The notes below the pieces were generated by a model. That model was not told where the DNA came from. It saw nothing but the letters and a program-made list of their open reading frames with translations, and did not search any database. A DNA stretch of 64,000 bases from Chamaecrista fasciculata. Lineage: Eukaryota > Streptophyta > Magnoliopsida > Fabales > Fabaceae. The position numbers and the translations under genes were made by a program. The stretch covers positions 27,541 to 91,540 of the forward strand of contig QANZ01000883.1 of NCBI GenBank assembly GCA_003254925.1, in the 5' to 3' direction. Positions 53,087-63,641 of the stretch are shown piece after piece; the first letter of the stretch is position 1; every line of letters begins with the position of its first letter.

Positions 53087-53616
53087 TATTTTCTATGCTG
53101 TATTTCATATATATATATAGTTTTGGAAAAACTAATTTGAATGTGTAGTGAATCTATTTATGATCCTGATTTAGCAATATGCCAAAAACAAATAACAAAT
53201 GTAGTGGTTTCTCACTTATTCTTTTAATTTGGTGAAAGTTCGTATCTCATTTTTAGATATGAAAAATATTATGTGACCAGCAATTTGTTCTTAAGTGGAT
53301 AACCCGTAACGGAGGGATTATTTATTGTTTCTGGCAGTCGATACCCTTAGTTTATAAAAAAAAAAAAAACAAAAGAGTTTATGATGAAAATAATTAAAAT
53401 GGTAATTTGTTAATTAACTGCTGCATTTGTTTGAGTTAACGTGATGATTGAGATCTTGTAATGTCAATCATGCTTATCAGTTGCCTCTCTTATTAATTTA
53501 ATTTGTTTAAACTCAACCCAGCTAATTTTGTTTTTGGCTGTACAAATATTTTATCTACCGGTTGGCACTTGGCAGTTGGCACAATTGAATTCAATTATTA
53601 GTTACAATTAAATATA
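53087..53616. other. Intergenic AT-rich spacer
   Basis: No gene seen. It ends in TTAAATATA (53608-53616), the left target duplication of the next element. Confidence 0.5.
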
Positions 53617-54290
53617 GGTAAAAGACCGTGGCCTTAACGTTTGGGGTCAGTTTCAGTTATGTCCTTAACATTTGTTTTGTGTCAATCATACCCCCAATGT
53701 GAAACGTTGGTGTCAATTATACCCCGACTTCAACTTTTTTTGAGCCAAAGTCCTATTTTGGTCCATCAAGTTTGCTCAAAGTTCCGTTTTGGTCCTTCAA
53801 GTCTCCGACAAACTTTTCGGCGAGATACACGACGGCTCCGACAACTACAAAAATTCTTAATTTAAGGTTTTTTGACATCCCAAGTTCAATGACGACCTTC
53901 ATTTTGCGAACAAATGACCGGAAATATGATTTTCGGCGATTGTGTAATTTTTTAGCGACTATGTAAATTTTCAGCGGCTTGCCAGTCATTTATTCGCAAA
54001 ATGGAGGCCGTCATTGAACTCATGAGGTCAAAAAACCTTAGATTAGGAGTTTTCGTAGTTGTTAGGGCCGCCGTGTATCTCGCCGGAAAGTTCGCCAGAG
54101 ACTTGAGGGTCCAAAACAAAACTTTGACCAAACTTGAGGGACCAAAAATGACTTCACCCCAAAAAAAATTGAAGTTATGGTATAATTGAAACCAACATTT
54201 CACATTGGGGACATAACTGACACAAAACAAACGTTAGTGGCATAACTGAAACTGACCCCAAACGTTAGGGGCACGAAAAGATCTTTTACC
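53617..54290. mobile_element. Non-autonomous Mutator-like foldback with 9-bp target duplication
   Basis: A 674-bp element, ends GGTAAAAGA / TCTTTTACC, flanked by perfect TTAAATATA duplications (53608-53616 and 54291-54299). Outer arm segments carry CTTAACGTTTGGGGTCAG and its inverse, resembling the arms of 20132-20932. Inner arm segments carry CCAAAGTCCTATTTTGGTCC, close to the termini of 28620-29192. The arms thus look like a composite of two families. The centre has mirrored stretches (GTCATTGAACTCATGAGGTC against an inverse at 53868-53890). Non-coding. Confidence 0.88.
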
Positions 54291-54299
54291 TTAAATATA

Positions 54300-55682
54300 T
54301 TTATTTTTGTTTGGTTTTTTTAATTGCAAGATTTCTCTAAGCAAAGAATTTAAAATTACTATACTTATTCAAACAAAGCATTTTAATTACTAAGAATATA
54401 AATGGTAGTAGTAATTTAAATTTCTAATTTCTATGAAAACAATATAATCTAATTGGATGGGATTAAAATTATTGTAATCCAAAATTTTAATATCTAGAAT
54501 TCCATAAAATTTAAAATGTTACAATTCAAGCAAACTCTAAATTACTCGGTTTTATTCCAATGATCAAACCCAAAAACAAAAAAGAAAAAGTTCTTAAGAA
54601 ATCACTTGCGTTGTGTGAACACATTAATTAACTTGTTCTCTAAAGTCAAATGAGGCTGCCTGCTTGTCTTGTTGATTGGTATATTCTTTGGACAGACAAT
54701 CGAGGTGGGGTTAAATTTTGGACAAATTAATATATAGAAGCAACCTGGGCTCAAATGAGTTTGAACTTTGAACATTCAACAACGCTGGGCCTTGTATTTC
54801 ACATAATTTTTTTTATTTAGAATTTGTTCGTCGCTTTTGTTGCCTATGATCGACAAGGATTCCTAACTTTCTTAAAATTAACTGATTAATTAGAGAGTTT
54901 CTGAAAAAACGTATAAGGAAATTTTTGCATCTAAAAATCCGTGATCTCTTATGGTAGTATTCGATCGTTCGAGTGATTTGCAAACTTGAGAGAAAATCAG
55001 GCATAATCATATATAACTTTAAGCGCCAGCTTTTAATTTCTCATTTTCTACTTGACAACTTAGACAAAATAATTACAGGGCATGGCTTTCATGACTTCTT
55101 GGATCGATGCTGCTCAACAAAATCGTAAACACAGAAAATTCGAGCCCTTGATCAGGAGTATCATCGAATTAATTCTTCATCAATTTTTCAGCGTTGAAGA
55201 TTGAGAAGTTTAAAAGGAACAAAATAAGAGAAGATCAGCTTCGCCGGGAAACATGTTTTCATTTTCAATTTTACATCATTCATTACGACTCAAAATTCTC
55301 CAAAACATATATATGTATATCAAAAAGCCCGCGAGATCAGGCACACACAGACGTATGTATACACCAGGAAATTAAAGACAGAGATTTGTGTACTGTAGAT
55401 CAATGGAAAAAGAAAAAAGCCTTCGGCTATGAAATGAAACTAGTAAACTACACAAACACACATACATATATATAGTTATATACATATAGAAGCAGCAGCG
55501 GTCAGGTATTGTGGTGTTTGGTCCAACGTTGTTGCTACGTTTGATTGAATCGATTCAGCGTCGTCGTCGTGGACAACAAAACGAAACCAAACAGGGTTTC
55601 CAAATAATTTGTCATCAAGCCAACAATTTGATGAATGATCTATGGATCGATGTTGTTAGAGAGATGGAAATTAATTTTAAGT
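54300..55682. other. Intergenic region, 3' side of AUX/IAA
   Basis: AT-rich. The segment 55450-55682 is probably AUX/IAA 3'UTR. No other feature is recognised. Confidence 0.45.
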
Positions 55683-56309
55683 TCATCGGGTACAACTCAA
55701 TCCTTTGGCTTCTGATCCCTTCATGATTCTGAGCCTCTTGCATGAGGTAGTGAACATATCCCATGGAACATCTCCGAGTAACATCCAATCTCCATCTTTG
55801 TCTTGGTAAGTGGGAACAAAGTCAGATCCATGATAGCCCTGTGTTTCAGAGTAGACAGTACTAAGCTTAAAGTTGAACATATTCTGCAAGGCTTGCAATA
55901 GCTGTGAGTAATCCTTGTAATTATCCAGCTGGATCTTTCTTAAGTAAGCAGCTCCGTCCATGCTCACTTTCAAATACGATGATGATTCTTCACCCTCCTT
56001 CTTCGTCTTTGATTGCATACAGTTCTTTCTGTATGATCGAACTGGAGGCCACCCCACTACTTGAGCCCTGTACATACATATATAGATCAAATTAATTAAT
56101 TAATTAATTAATGAATGAATTCAAATCCTTAGATAATACATGAAGATTAATGATACTTACTTGGAAGGTGGGGGAGTATTGACTTGTTCTTCTGCAGAAT
56201 CAAGATCTGTAGAAGTGTGAAGTTGCAATGATCTTTTGTTGTTGTTCTTGGTGCCTGGTAAGCCTAGCGTAAGCTCTGTGGCGTCCTCCATTTCATTGAT
56301 ATGAGCCAT
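55683..56309 (-). CDS. IAA: AUX/IAA auxin-response repressor
   Basis: Two exons (56161-56309 and 55683-56067) join to 177 residues, with the splice inside a Lys codon. Domain I is TELTLGLPG, the LxLxL EAR motif that recruits TOPLESS. Domain II is [14 protein letters not shown], the degron bound by TIR1/AFB with auxin. The C-terminal PB1 domain (III/IV) starts [18 protein letters not shown], with the basic-face Lys, and contains the acidic OPCA part [14 protein letters not shown]. Then comes the nuclear signal [15 protein letters not shown]. It represses ARF-driven transcription until auxin triggers its degradation. It belongs to the short IAA1-4 type. The PB1 domain is encoded in one exon, whereas many relatives have introns there. 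A TATA box and an auxin response element lie upstream. Confidence 0.96.
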
Positions 56310-56388
56310 GGTCTTGAAATGAATTAGCTGTGAATTATTCTATTCAACAGGGATGATTGAATTTGAAGAAGAAGGCTTAGCTATTGTA

Positions 56389-56400
56389 TTTTATATATAG
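56389..56400 (-). promoter_or_regulatory. TATA box of the AUX/IAA gene
   Basis: CTATATATAAAA on the minus strand, 80 bases upstream of the start codon, predicting a short 5'UTR of about 50 bases. Confidence 0.65.
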
Positions 56401-56506
56401 CACAAGAATGAATGAATGAATGAATAATGGAGAAGGAAGCGCGTGGGGAAGGGAGGCGCGTGAGGGGACAGGGAAAAGTGGGTGGGGGCAACAAGGGGAC
56501 AGGCTT

Positions 56507-56512
56507 GAGACA
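56507..56512 (-). promoter_or_regulatory. Auxin response element TGTCTC
   Basis: TGTCTC on the minus strand, about 200 bases upstream of the AUX/IAA start and 110 upstream of its TATA box. This is the canonical ARF-binding AuxRE found in early auxin genes. Two TGTCCC words nearby (56464-56470 and 56496-56502 regions) share the TGTC core. Confidence 0.6.
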
Positions 56513-57099
56513 AAGGAGAGCCGCCCATCTGGAAGACCGTTATTCCAGATCCGACGGCTCTGATCAGTTTAAGTGATCCGCCAAACGCGAATCGTGTGTC
56601 ATTGTGCCATGTGAAACCTGGGCCCCACATAGCGTCTCTTTGAGAGCATGGTCACGGCATGGCCACGCTGTCAAAATACATTATAATTCAATTTTAAAAA
56701 ATATGAGTCCAAATATTTTTAAAAAAACAAAAAACGAATCAAATTTAATTCTCACCATTTATATTATAATTTACATATTTATACTCCTCGCGTCGATTCA
56801 ATCACTCACTCACATGATGCGTCATTACTGCTGAGTGCTATCATCATCATCCATCCCATGCCCATTTAATCATACATTATTGTCCTTGTTAAATAATTAA
56901 CATCACATTGGTAAATAATTTTCATCAAAATTGAACATATAGACTCCATTAAATAAATTTATCTCATTAACTCAGAGAAGTAGAGAATAATTCTGAGAAG
57001 AAGAAAATAAAAAAGAAGTAGAGAATAATTATATCTTTCCTATATTCAAAAAAATAAAAACAATAAAAAGTAGTCATATTTTTTTAATAAAAAATGGTC
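56513..57099. other. Upstream region of AUX/IAA
   Basis: GC-richer near 56520-56670, then AT-rich. No gene seen. Confidence 0.45.
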
Positions 57100-57434
57100 A
57101 TATTTCACTTTGGTACGCTGTGGTTTTAAAAATGACACTTTGGTACCTTGTGATATTTTTCATTAACACTTTGGTATCCTTTGGAGCTATTTTGTAATTT
57201 TAACCATAACACAATTTGTAAAAATTACATATTGACCCCAAATTTTTTTAAAATTTTTCATTTTAGTCCATTGATGATATGTATCTAGGGACCTATTTAT
57301 AATTTTTTCAAAATTTTTTATGGTTAAAATTAAAAAATAGTTCCAAAGGATACCAAAGTGTTAATAAAAAAAATATTACAGAGGTACAGAAATGTCATTT
57401 TTTAAACCACATGGTACCAAAGTATAATTTACCC
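57100..57434. mobile_element. Foldback element of the GGTACCAAAGTG family
   Basis: A diverged copy of the element at 35729-36048. CACTTTGGTACGC, ACACTTTGGTACCTTG and AACACTTTGGTATCC on the left mirror GATACCAAAGTGTTAAT and GGTACCAAAGTATAATTTACCC on the right. The centre has GTAATTTTAACCATAA. No target duplication was resolved. Confidence 0.75.
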
Positions 57435-58667
57435 AAAAAAATATTTATGTGATATCTTCAAAAATTGAAGAAGAAGATAGTGGGAGGGAATAGTTGGAGC
57501 AATTTTTTCAACGGCGGAAGGGAGCAAAAATCCTAAATATCAATTGTTTAGACTTTAGAATCGTGAGAAACAATAATAGATCAAGTAAAGTCCAATAAAA
57601 GTAACAGAAATTACAATTAGCCAGCCAATCAGTGCAGTTTAGAATAAATAATTCGATCGTTTTGAACAAATCCCTTACTTTATGTTTTGCTAAAAAGAAC
57701 AAGAAAAATTACCAGGCTTTGTCGTTTTATACATGTATCCATGATCGATAATTTCGTTTGGTAATATATATTAACATGATCGATAATTGAAGTATGAAGT
57801 GAAGAATTTTGCTTTTTAAGTCTTCTAACAATAACATATTGTTTTCCATTGTCTAAAACGTAACTTTACATATAATTAAACCAAATAATATATCAAATTG
57901 CAAGAGCGTGTCTGACGCTGAATGGATAAAGCAGCAAACTAAACGACAGAAGAATCTTGGAGGAGACAACATAATATAATATAATCGGTGTGAAGTGTGA
58001 AAAAATGACATGAAATGAAAAGAAAATGCTTGATTTTTATTAAATATGCTGCTTCTTTACTGGAAATTAAATAAAAAATATATATTCGGTCTGATCCGAT
58101 TAGTGATTACACCAAACCTGGTTTCTGCTTTTGGTTGTGGGGAATCCATATTCGATACCACAAAACAATGTCGGCTATTCCTTGATTGCATATGTATGGC
58201 AATCTGTAGAAACTACTTATTGTGTGTCTGCACCGAAAGATATACACAATATTTTGTAAACTTTTTAAGATTTATATCTGTTTTTGTTTTTTTTTTAAAA
58301 AAAAATAAATTGTATTATATGGAGCTACTTGAAATTCCTCCATTTTGAAAATCCGATCGGGCTACCTTAATGGGTGCTGGAGCGTGTACGTAATAATCGC
58401 TTCGTTTAATTTCGATAGTGCCAATTTGCCGACAACGGTAGTAGAAAATAAAATGGTAAAACCACAACTACTAACTGCTACAAAATCAGGTAAAAAAAAA
58501 AAGAAAACTGCTACAAAAGAGTAGAGAGGTACACTTTTTGTTTCTTTAAACGCATTTCTCACAATATATTAAAAACAACGCATTATATTGATATATATAT
58601 ATATTTATATCAATATATATATATTTATATCTACACTATATTATATGTATAAAGGTGTTTTTAGTTG
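57435..58667. other. Intergenic AT-rich region
   Basis: No gene seen. A TA-rich palindrome with TATATCAATATA words lies at 58590-58635. Confidence 0.5.
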
Positions 58668-58897
58668 GTCAAAAATAATTAAATTAAAAATTAAAAAAAT
58701 AAAAAATAAACATGTGGAACTTGATAATTGGCTAATTGTATAGATAATGGAAGAAAAAAAATAATAGATGAAATTTAAGAAAGTAAAAACTTATTCACTT
58801 CTAACGATTTAGTTCTTAAATAATAAAAATATATTATTTAATTACTGAATAACTACAAATGTCAAATCAAACGTTACATACATATTTTTGTGCCCAT
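58668..58897. repeat. Dispersed repeat, copy 2
   Basis: Direct-orientation partner of 35038-35290, diverged by substitutions and small gaps. It ends with the shared words ATGTCAAATCAAACGTTACA and TTTTGTGCCC. Confidence 0.7.
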
Positions 58898-59992
58898 TCG
58901 GAAAGCCCCCAATTATATTATATGTCTCAAGTCATCTCTAGTAATCGGTCATATAAAATTATAATTTAAATAAATATTTATAAAAAAATATTTTTTAAAT
59001 ATATATATAAAAATAACTTGCCATATAATCTTGTTCTCCATGAATTTCAAGAATTGAGTTTAAATTTCAAAGCTTTTTCTTTTCTCAAATATCTTTTATT
59101 TTCATTTTTAATTATTTTTAAAAATTTTAAATTATTTTTATTTTTATTTTTACTATAATTTTATATAAATATTTGGGTACCCTACTCGCCATTAGAATAT
59201 ATATTAACGCAAGCCTGCTTAAAGAGTCATTTTAAAAAATTGAAAATAAAAGGTTAAGGGTTTGTTTGGTTTGGTTTTTTGAAAATAGTCTTTTATTTTT
59301 AAAAATAAAAATATGATGCAACATTTTCTTAAATCATTTTTTTAAAAAAATAAATTAATATTTTAGAAAAAAACAAAAAAAAAATACTTTTTACTTATTT
59401 TCATCCGTGGTTTTTGAAAAAAAGGTAGGGAATTGTTTCCATTAATAACATTTTGATAATTATTGCTAAATTTTGCAACTCCCCTAACATGGCATCAAGT
59501 AGTCATGCACAAAAGAATTTTTAAAATTATTCCATTAAAATATTTGTTTTTTAAAACTAATTTTAAAGAATTGCTTTTAGAAAAAAAAAATTGAGGCCTT
59601 GAGTTTGTTAATTTGATTTTGATGTTTTTTAAAATATATAGCGACAGAGGTGGGGCCATGCCCTATTGATTAAGGACAGGTGATAATGATGAAGAGTAAA
59701 CAAGATTGCTTTGCTTTTAGGGTTGTGGGGGCCATCCAGCTTATCACTACCCTACACATTTATGTTGATGGCCCATTCACCCTTAAAACACGTACTGACC
59801 CCTTTTTTAGATGACTACCATTGGCAATTGCTTCGAGCCTTCGACCCAACCACCCCCCCACACCTAAAAAGAAAAGAGGAGAGAGAGGACTCGATACAAA
59901 TATTTAAAGTATGCAAAAAGTAATTAGTTAATAATTTTCGCATAAAAACATGATCACGTGTGTACATAAACTTTGAATTTGACAAAACATCT
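58898..59992. other. Intergenic AT-rich region
   Basis: Long T and A runs, e.g. near 59100-59160 and 59330-59390. No gene or bounded element recognised. Confidence 0.5.
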
Positions 59993-60142
59993 GAGAAAGA
60001 GAAATAAATTAAAGTGATGTAATTATAGGTTGTGAATTGTGATAGAAATTATTGAGAGGAAACANAACATGAGAAAGAGAAATAAATTAAAGTGATGTAA
60101 TTATAGGTTGTGAATTGTGATAGAAATTATTGAGAGGAAACA
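59993..60142. repeat. Exact 72-bp tandem duplication around a single N
   Basis: Copies 59993-60064 and 60071-60142 appear identical and are separated by six bases including an N at 60065. Identity plus the N suggests a gap closed between overlapping contig ends rather than a biological duplication. Confidence 0.85.
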
Positions 60143-60256
60143 AGGGTAGATATAGCATGGTCCTATCACTTAGAATGGAGCCTGTAACTCCATAAGTGAA
60201 ATGTGTTTTGTATTTACTATTAAGTAGTAACCAACATTTGAAAGAATATATGAAAA

Positions 60257-61338
60257 AGAGGAAACCTACTTTTTGGTCCTGCATTTTTTAAATAGACTAT
60301 TTAGTTTTTTGTTCCTGATGACCTAGCACATATGGCATGTTAAATATAACATATTTAACTATTTGGAACCATCTAAGATTTGAGGTTTGAGAATACTTCA
60401 ATAATTTATGCTTTATGGAAGTTTTACGTGTGATACATCACTATTTGGGCGTACGCCTAGTAGGCCTTCGCTCCCGGCCTCCTCTCCCCTCCAAACCCCT
60501 CAAGGCACACTCGAACCGGTCGAATGCCTCTCCGCACATATAGGGGCGGTCGTGATCCATCAAGGATTACGGCGTTCGCCCCCAGCTTGACGCAATCACT
60601 CACGATTGCCTTGCTCCTCAATTCTCGGCCTCCATCCTTGTTGGCGATCGTGGACCACGGACTTGGTCATACCCACGTTCTCTAGTCCGCTGGCGCCCAC
60701 CCTATAACGCGGTACGCAATCACCCACAATTGCCTTGCTCCGCAAATCTCGGTCTCCACCACTCTCGTTGGTGGAGATCGTGCTCGACTACGTGGTGCGC
60801 CCCGCGCGTTGGCCACCACTCTCACTCTGCTCTATAAATAGAGCTCAACCTAGCAGACAAAGGTTAGCTACTTCTCACCTTTCAGAATTCTCTTGCTCTC
60901 ACATCTCTCATATTCTAACTTGAGCGTCGGAGTATTCTTCGCAGGGTCCCCTGTGAAGTTCTTGTAGGTACTTGGACGATCAATTTGCTCTTGCAGCCCT
61001 CACTTGTTGAACTAGGTAAGCTTTTCCTTTTTTCTAGTTTATCAACGTGTAATACAAATATTTGGGTTTGACTCAATTTTATGTCGATTTAATTATGTTT
61101 GTTAGTTTAGTTCGGTTGGTTCATTTAAGTGACTAGGATGCTAAAGTGACATTTAACGATGTCATGCATGCAGTAAGTATTTAACGTCCACGTTATGAAG
61201 TAATTTAACGGATTCTAGCTGAGAGATTAAATAGTTGACGATTATGATAAATAAGGGACTGTGTAGTCTATTTCAATAAATGAAAGACTAAATCATTGAC
61301 TCAATTAAAAATATGGACCAAATAGTAGGTTTCCTCTA
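60257..61338. mobile_element. Foldback element interrupted by LTR-like DNA
   Basis: AGAGGAAACCTACTTTTTGGTCC at the left (60257) is an inverted, nearly perfect match of GGACCAAATAGTAGGTTTCCTCT at the right (ends 61338). Weaker mirrored words (ACTATTTAG, CTATTTCAAT) lie inside. GC-rich LTR-like sequence sits between the halves. Target duplication not found. Confidence 0.5.
60430..61020 (+). mobile_element. Probable solo LTR of a Ty3-gypsy element
   Basis: A sharply GC-rich block in AT-rich surroundings. It has a TATA box CTATAAATA at 60831-60839, then CT-rich leader sequence and the TTGAGCGTCGGAGT word followed by GCAGGGTCCCC. The latter is common in R/U5 regions of plant Ty3-gypsy LTRs. It contains a 125-bp tandem duplication (CGCAATCAC...GATTGCCTTGCTCC near 60590, again near 60715). 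No primer-binding site or coding region is present, so it is a solo LTR or a fragment. Borders are estimates. Confidence 0.55.
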
Positions 61339-61800
61339 CCAAATATTAATCTTTATTTTTCCTCTAATATCAAACAAATCCAGACCTATTTATGGATGGC
61401 ACATATATATATCGACGTACGTGTGGTGTTTTGGAATGGAATGGAATAGGTGTGGGTGTGCATAACATTACAATCAACATACAGCACATATGGGACCTAT
61501 GACTTTTGAAGAGAAAACCAACGCACACGAGGGGGTGACCGTGACTGCCGCTCTTTCGCATTCGCTGTTCCTGCTTCGTCTCTTTCAGACACTCATTTAA
61601 TTCATTTTGGACTTGTCCTTTCACTTAACTAATAATTCATTCCATTTTCAACACCACCTAGCTAGCTATGGATATATCGGACACATACACACACTGTCAC
61701 ATAGTTACGTTGTCATCATATCGCCTTTGATCTGGATTTGAATCATCATCATCATCATCATCATATGCCTCTGCTTCAAAATGAAACTCAAACAAAAAGG
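61039..61800. other. Intergenic region before the reductase pseudogene
   Basis: Beyond the foldback end no gene is seen. A (CAT)n run lies at 61743-61763, possibly in degenerate 3' sequence of the pseudogene. Confidence 0.4.
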
Positions 61801-63641
61801 ATGAAGGTTTCTCAAACAGAGCTACATCCTCTGTATTTGAGAGCTCCCGTAAAGCCTTCACAATATCTGCCTAGTGTTCTACTGACTCAACTAAACAATA
61901 TCTTCCACTAGCTCAAGGAATTTCAAATGCCTCAATATGAGCATTTGCAACATCTTTCACATTCATCCATCCCAAGCTATAATTTGGCTATATCTATGCT
62001 CCTGGACCTGCCTCAAGTTAACATGGGAAGACTCCTTATTAGTTAGAAGCATAGATATTTATGAAACTTATTAATGTCTTGTTTTGATATGAAAATTATT
62101 GTTTATTAGATTCAAAATCAAAGAAGAAGCAACAGAGACCCTAATACTGTTGTTGGCTCGATAGTAATCAAGTCAATGTTGTTTTCTTTTCCAAATTTCC
62201 AATCAGCATCGTCTTCACCCAAAGTCTTGGAAAGTTGGAACCACCTCTGTAATATATATATTGCACAAAACTAGAAACAGTAAGATATTGTAAATTCCTA
62301 ATTCCTATATAGTAACTCAATTAGCACACTGAATATCTACAACTTTCCTTGGATTCTCTACAGAAATCTGCATCTGAATGCCATGTCTCATCAACAACAA
62401 CTTCAGGAGTCCTAATAAGCCTTCTATTACAGAACAACAAAGAGTTACAAGTTAGAAAATGAGGCTTCTATACATAGTTAATTGACTCAGAGATAAAAAA
62501 TTGCCAAACCGAAACTTTTGATGTTTGAAGCCATACACCTAGATCAACAGAACTCTATTTGTAAGAATTTTTTTGTTATGCCATATATATATTATAGGAA
62601 TATAGGCTTAGTTAAATTAATTGATGATGATTTCATTAAGATATACAAGTTAAAATATAGAGTGATTTGAATTTTGAACAGGACTACGTGCACTTACATA
62701 TTGAAAGTGTAATTAGACAATTAAGTTAGATTTTATTATAGAGCTCACTGCTATTGAATTACTTATTCAGATAAATAATAGTTAATCTCTCTTGTATATA
62801 ACATAAAGAGACCGATTACAAGAATGATTTCTCTGTGATATATATATATATATATATATTGAAAGAAAGAAAAATCTTCTTTCTTAATAATTACAAAAAA
62901 GACACATTGACAACCCTCAACAGCAGAGTCAAAGGAACCTTGTTCCATGAGACTTGCTTTAATCAGTTGCACCTTCAAGTTTAAGCAAATGGTCTACTCT
63001 TTTTGGATCATCTGAACATGCACACACACACAGAGTTTAAAGTTTGAATAGAGATAATACCAATGAAACAAATATGAGTTCATTAGTATAAAGCTTAAAG
63101 ATTGAAGGAGCAGCGACCACTTATTAGGGTTACGAAGAAGAAGGATGATACGAGTATAAGCCCTTGGGAGAACCACACCTCAAAAGCTAGCTGTTGAAGT
63201 TGGAGAGCCCAAGGTCTTATATAGTGCTTTACCTTCAGCTAACTACCCGATGTGGGACTCGTATCATTACATACCCCTTCGAAAAGCCGACGTCCACGGC
63301 GGCCCACACTATCGACACTGGTCCATTGATAGCCCTTTCCACTTTTGGCGGCTCCATACAACTTCCAGTATTCGGCACGGCGCATCGCACGTACCTTAAT
63401 TCAGCCTATAGGTCGCCCCCTCCGTGTTGGTCGGCTCTCAATGAAAGCACCAATTGATACGAGTATAAGCCCTTGGGAGAACCACACCTCAAAAGCTAGC
63501 TGTTGAAGTTGGAGAGCCCAAGGTCTTATATAGTGCTTTACCTTCAGCTAACTACCCGATGTGGGACTCGTATCAAAGGAACTTGACACTTTGACAGACC
63601 ATGAAGCAATGTAGCCATTAGCACCTGTGTTGTAAATTCAT
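61801..63641 (-). pseudogene. Decayed CCR/DFR-like NADPH-dependent reductase
   Basis: Fragments in order on the minus strand match the cinnamoyl-CoA reductase / dihydroflavonol reductase / phenylacetaldehyde reductase family. The NAD motif TGANGYIASWSVK is near 63590-63635. DDPKRVDHLLKLEGA, then frame-shifted SLMEQGSFDSAVEGC, is at 62886-63012. TPEVVVDETWHSDADFC is at 62345-62430. [15 protein letters not shown] and [11 protein letters not shown] are at 62148-62250. NVKDVANAHIEAFEIP and SGRYCLVE are at 61801-61985. Defects: a TRIM insertion in the first fragment, a frameshift with a small deletion in the second, loss of the exon with the HTASP region, and two in-frame stops in the last fragment (after AFEIP and VEH). 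The family normally has about 320-330 residues. It is surely non-functional as read. Confidence 0.88.
63146..63575 (-). mobile_element. TRIM retrotransposon with two identical 121-bp LTRs
   Basis: LTRs at 63146-63266 and 63455-63575 appear identical base for base. The element is flanked by the 5-bp duplication AAGGA (63141-63145 and 63576-63580). On the minus strand the LTR begins TGATACGAGTCCCACATCGG, the typical TRIM start, and ends TCGTATCA. Just inside the 5' LTR lies ATTGGTGCTTTCATTGAG, a primer-binding-site-like sequence beginning TGG. Before the 3' LTR lies a purine-rich GAAGGGG. The internal part is only 188 bp and codes for nothing. Identical LTRs imply a recent insertion, mobilised in trans by an autonomous retrotransposon. 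Confidence 0.95.
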
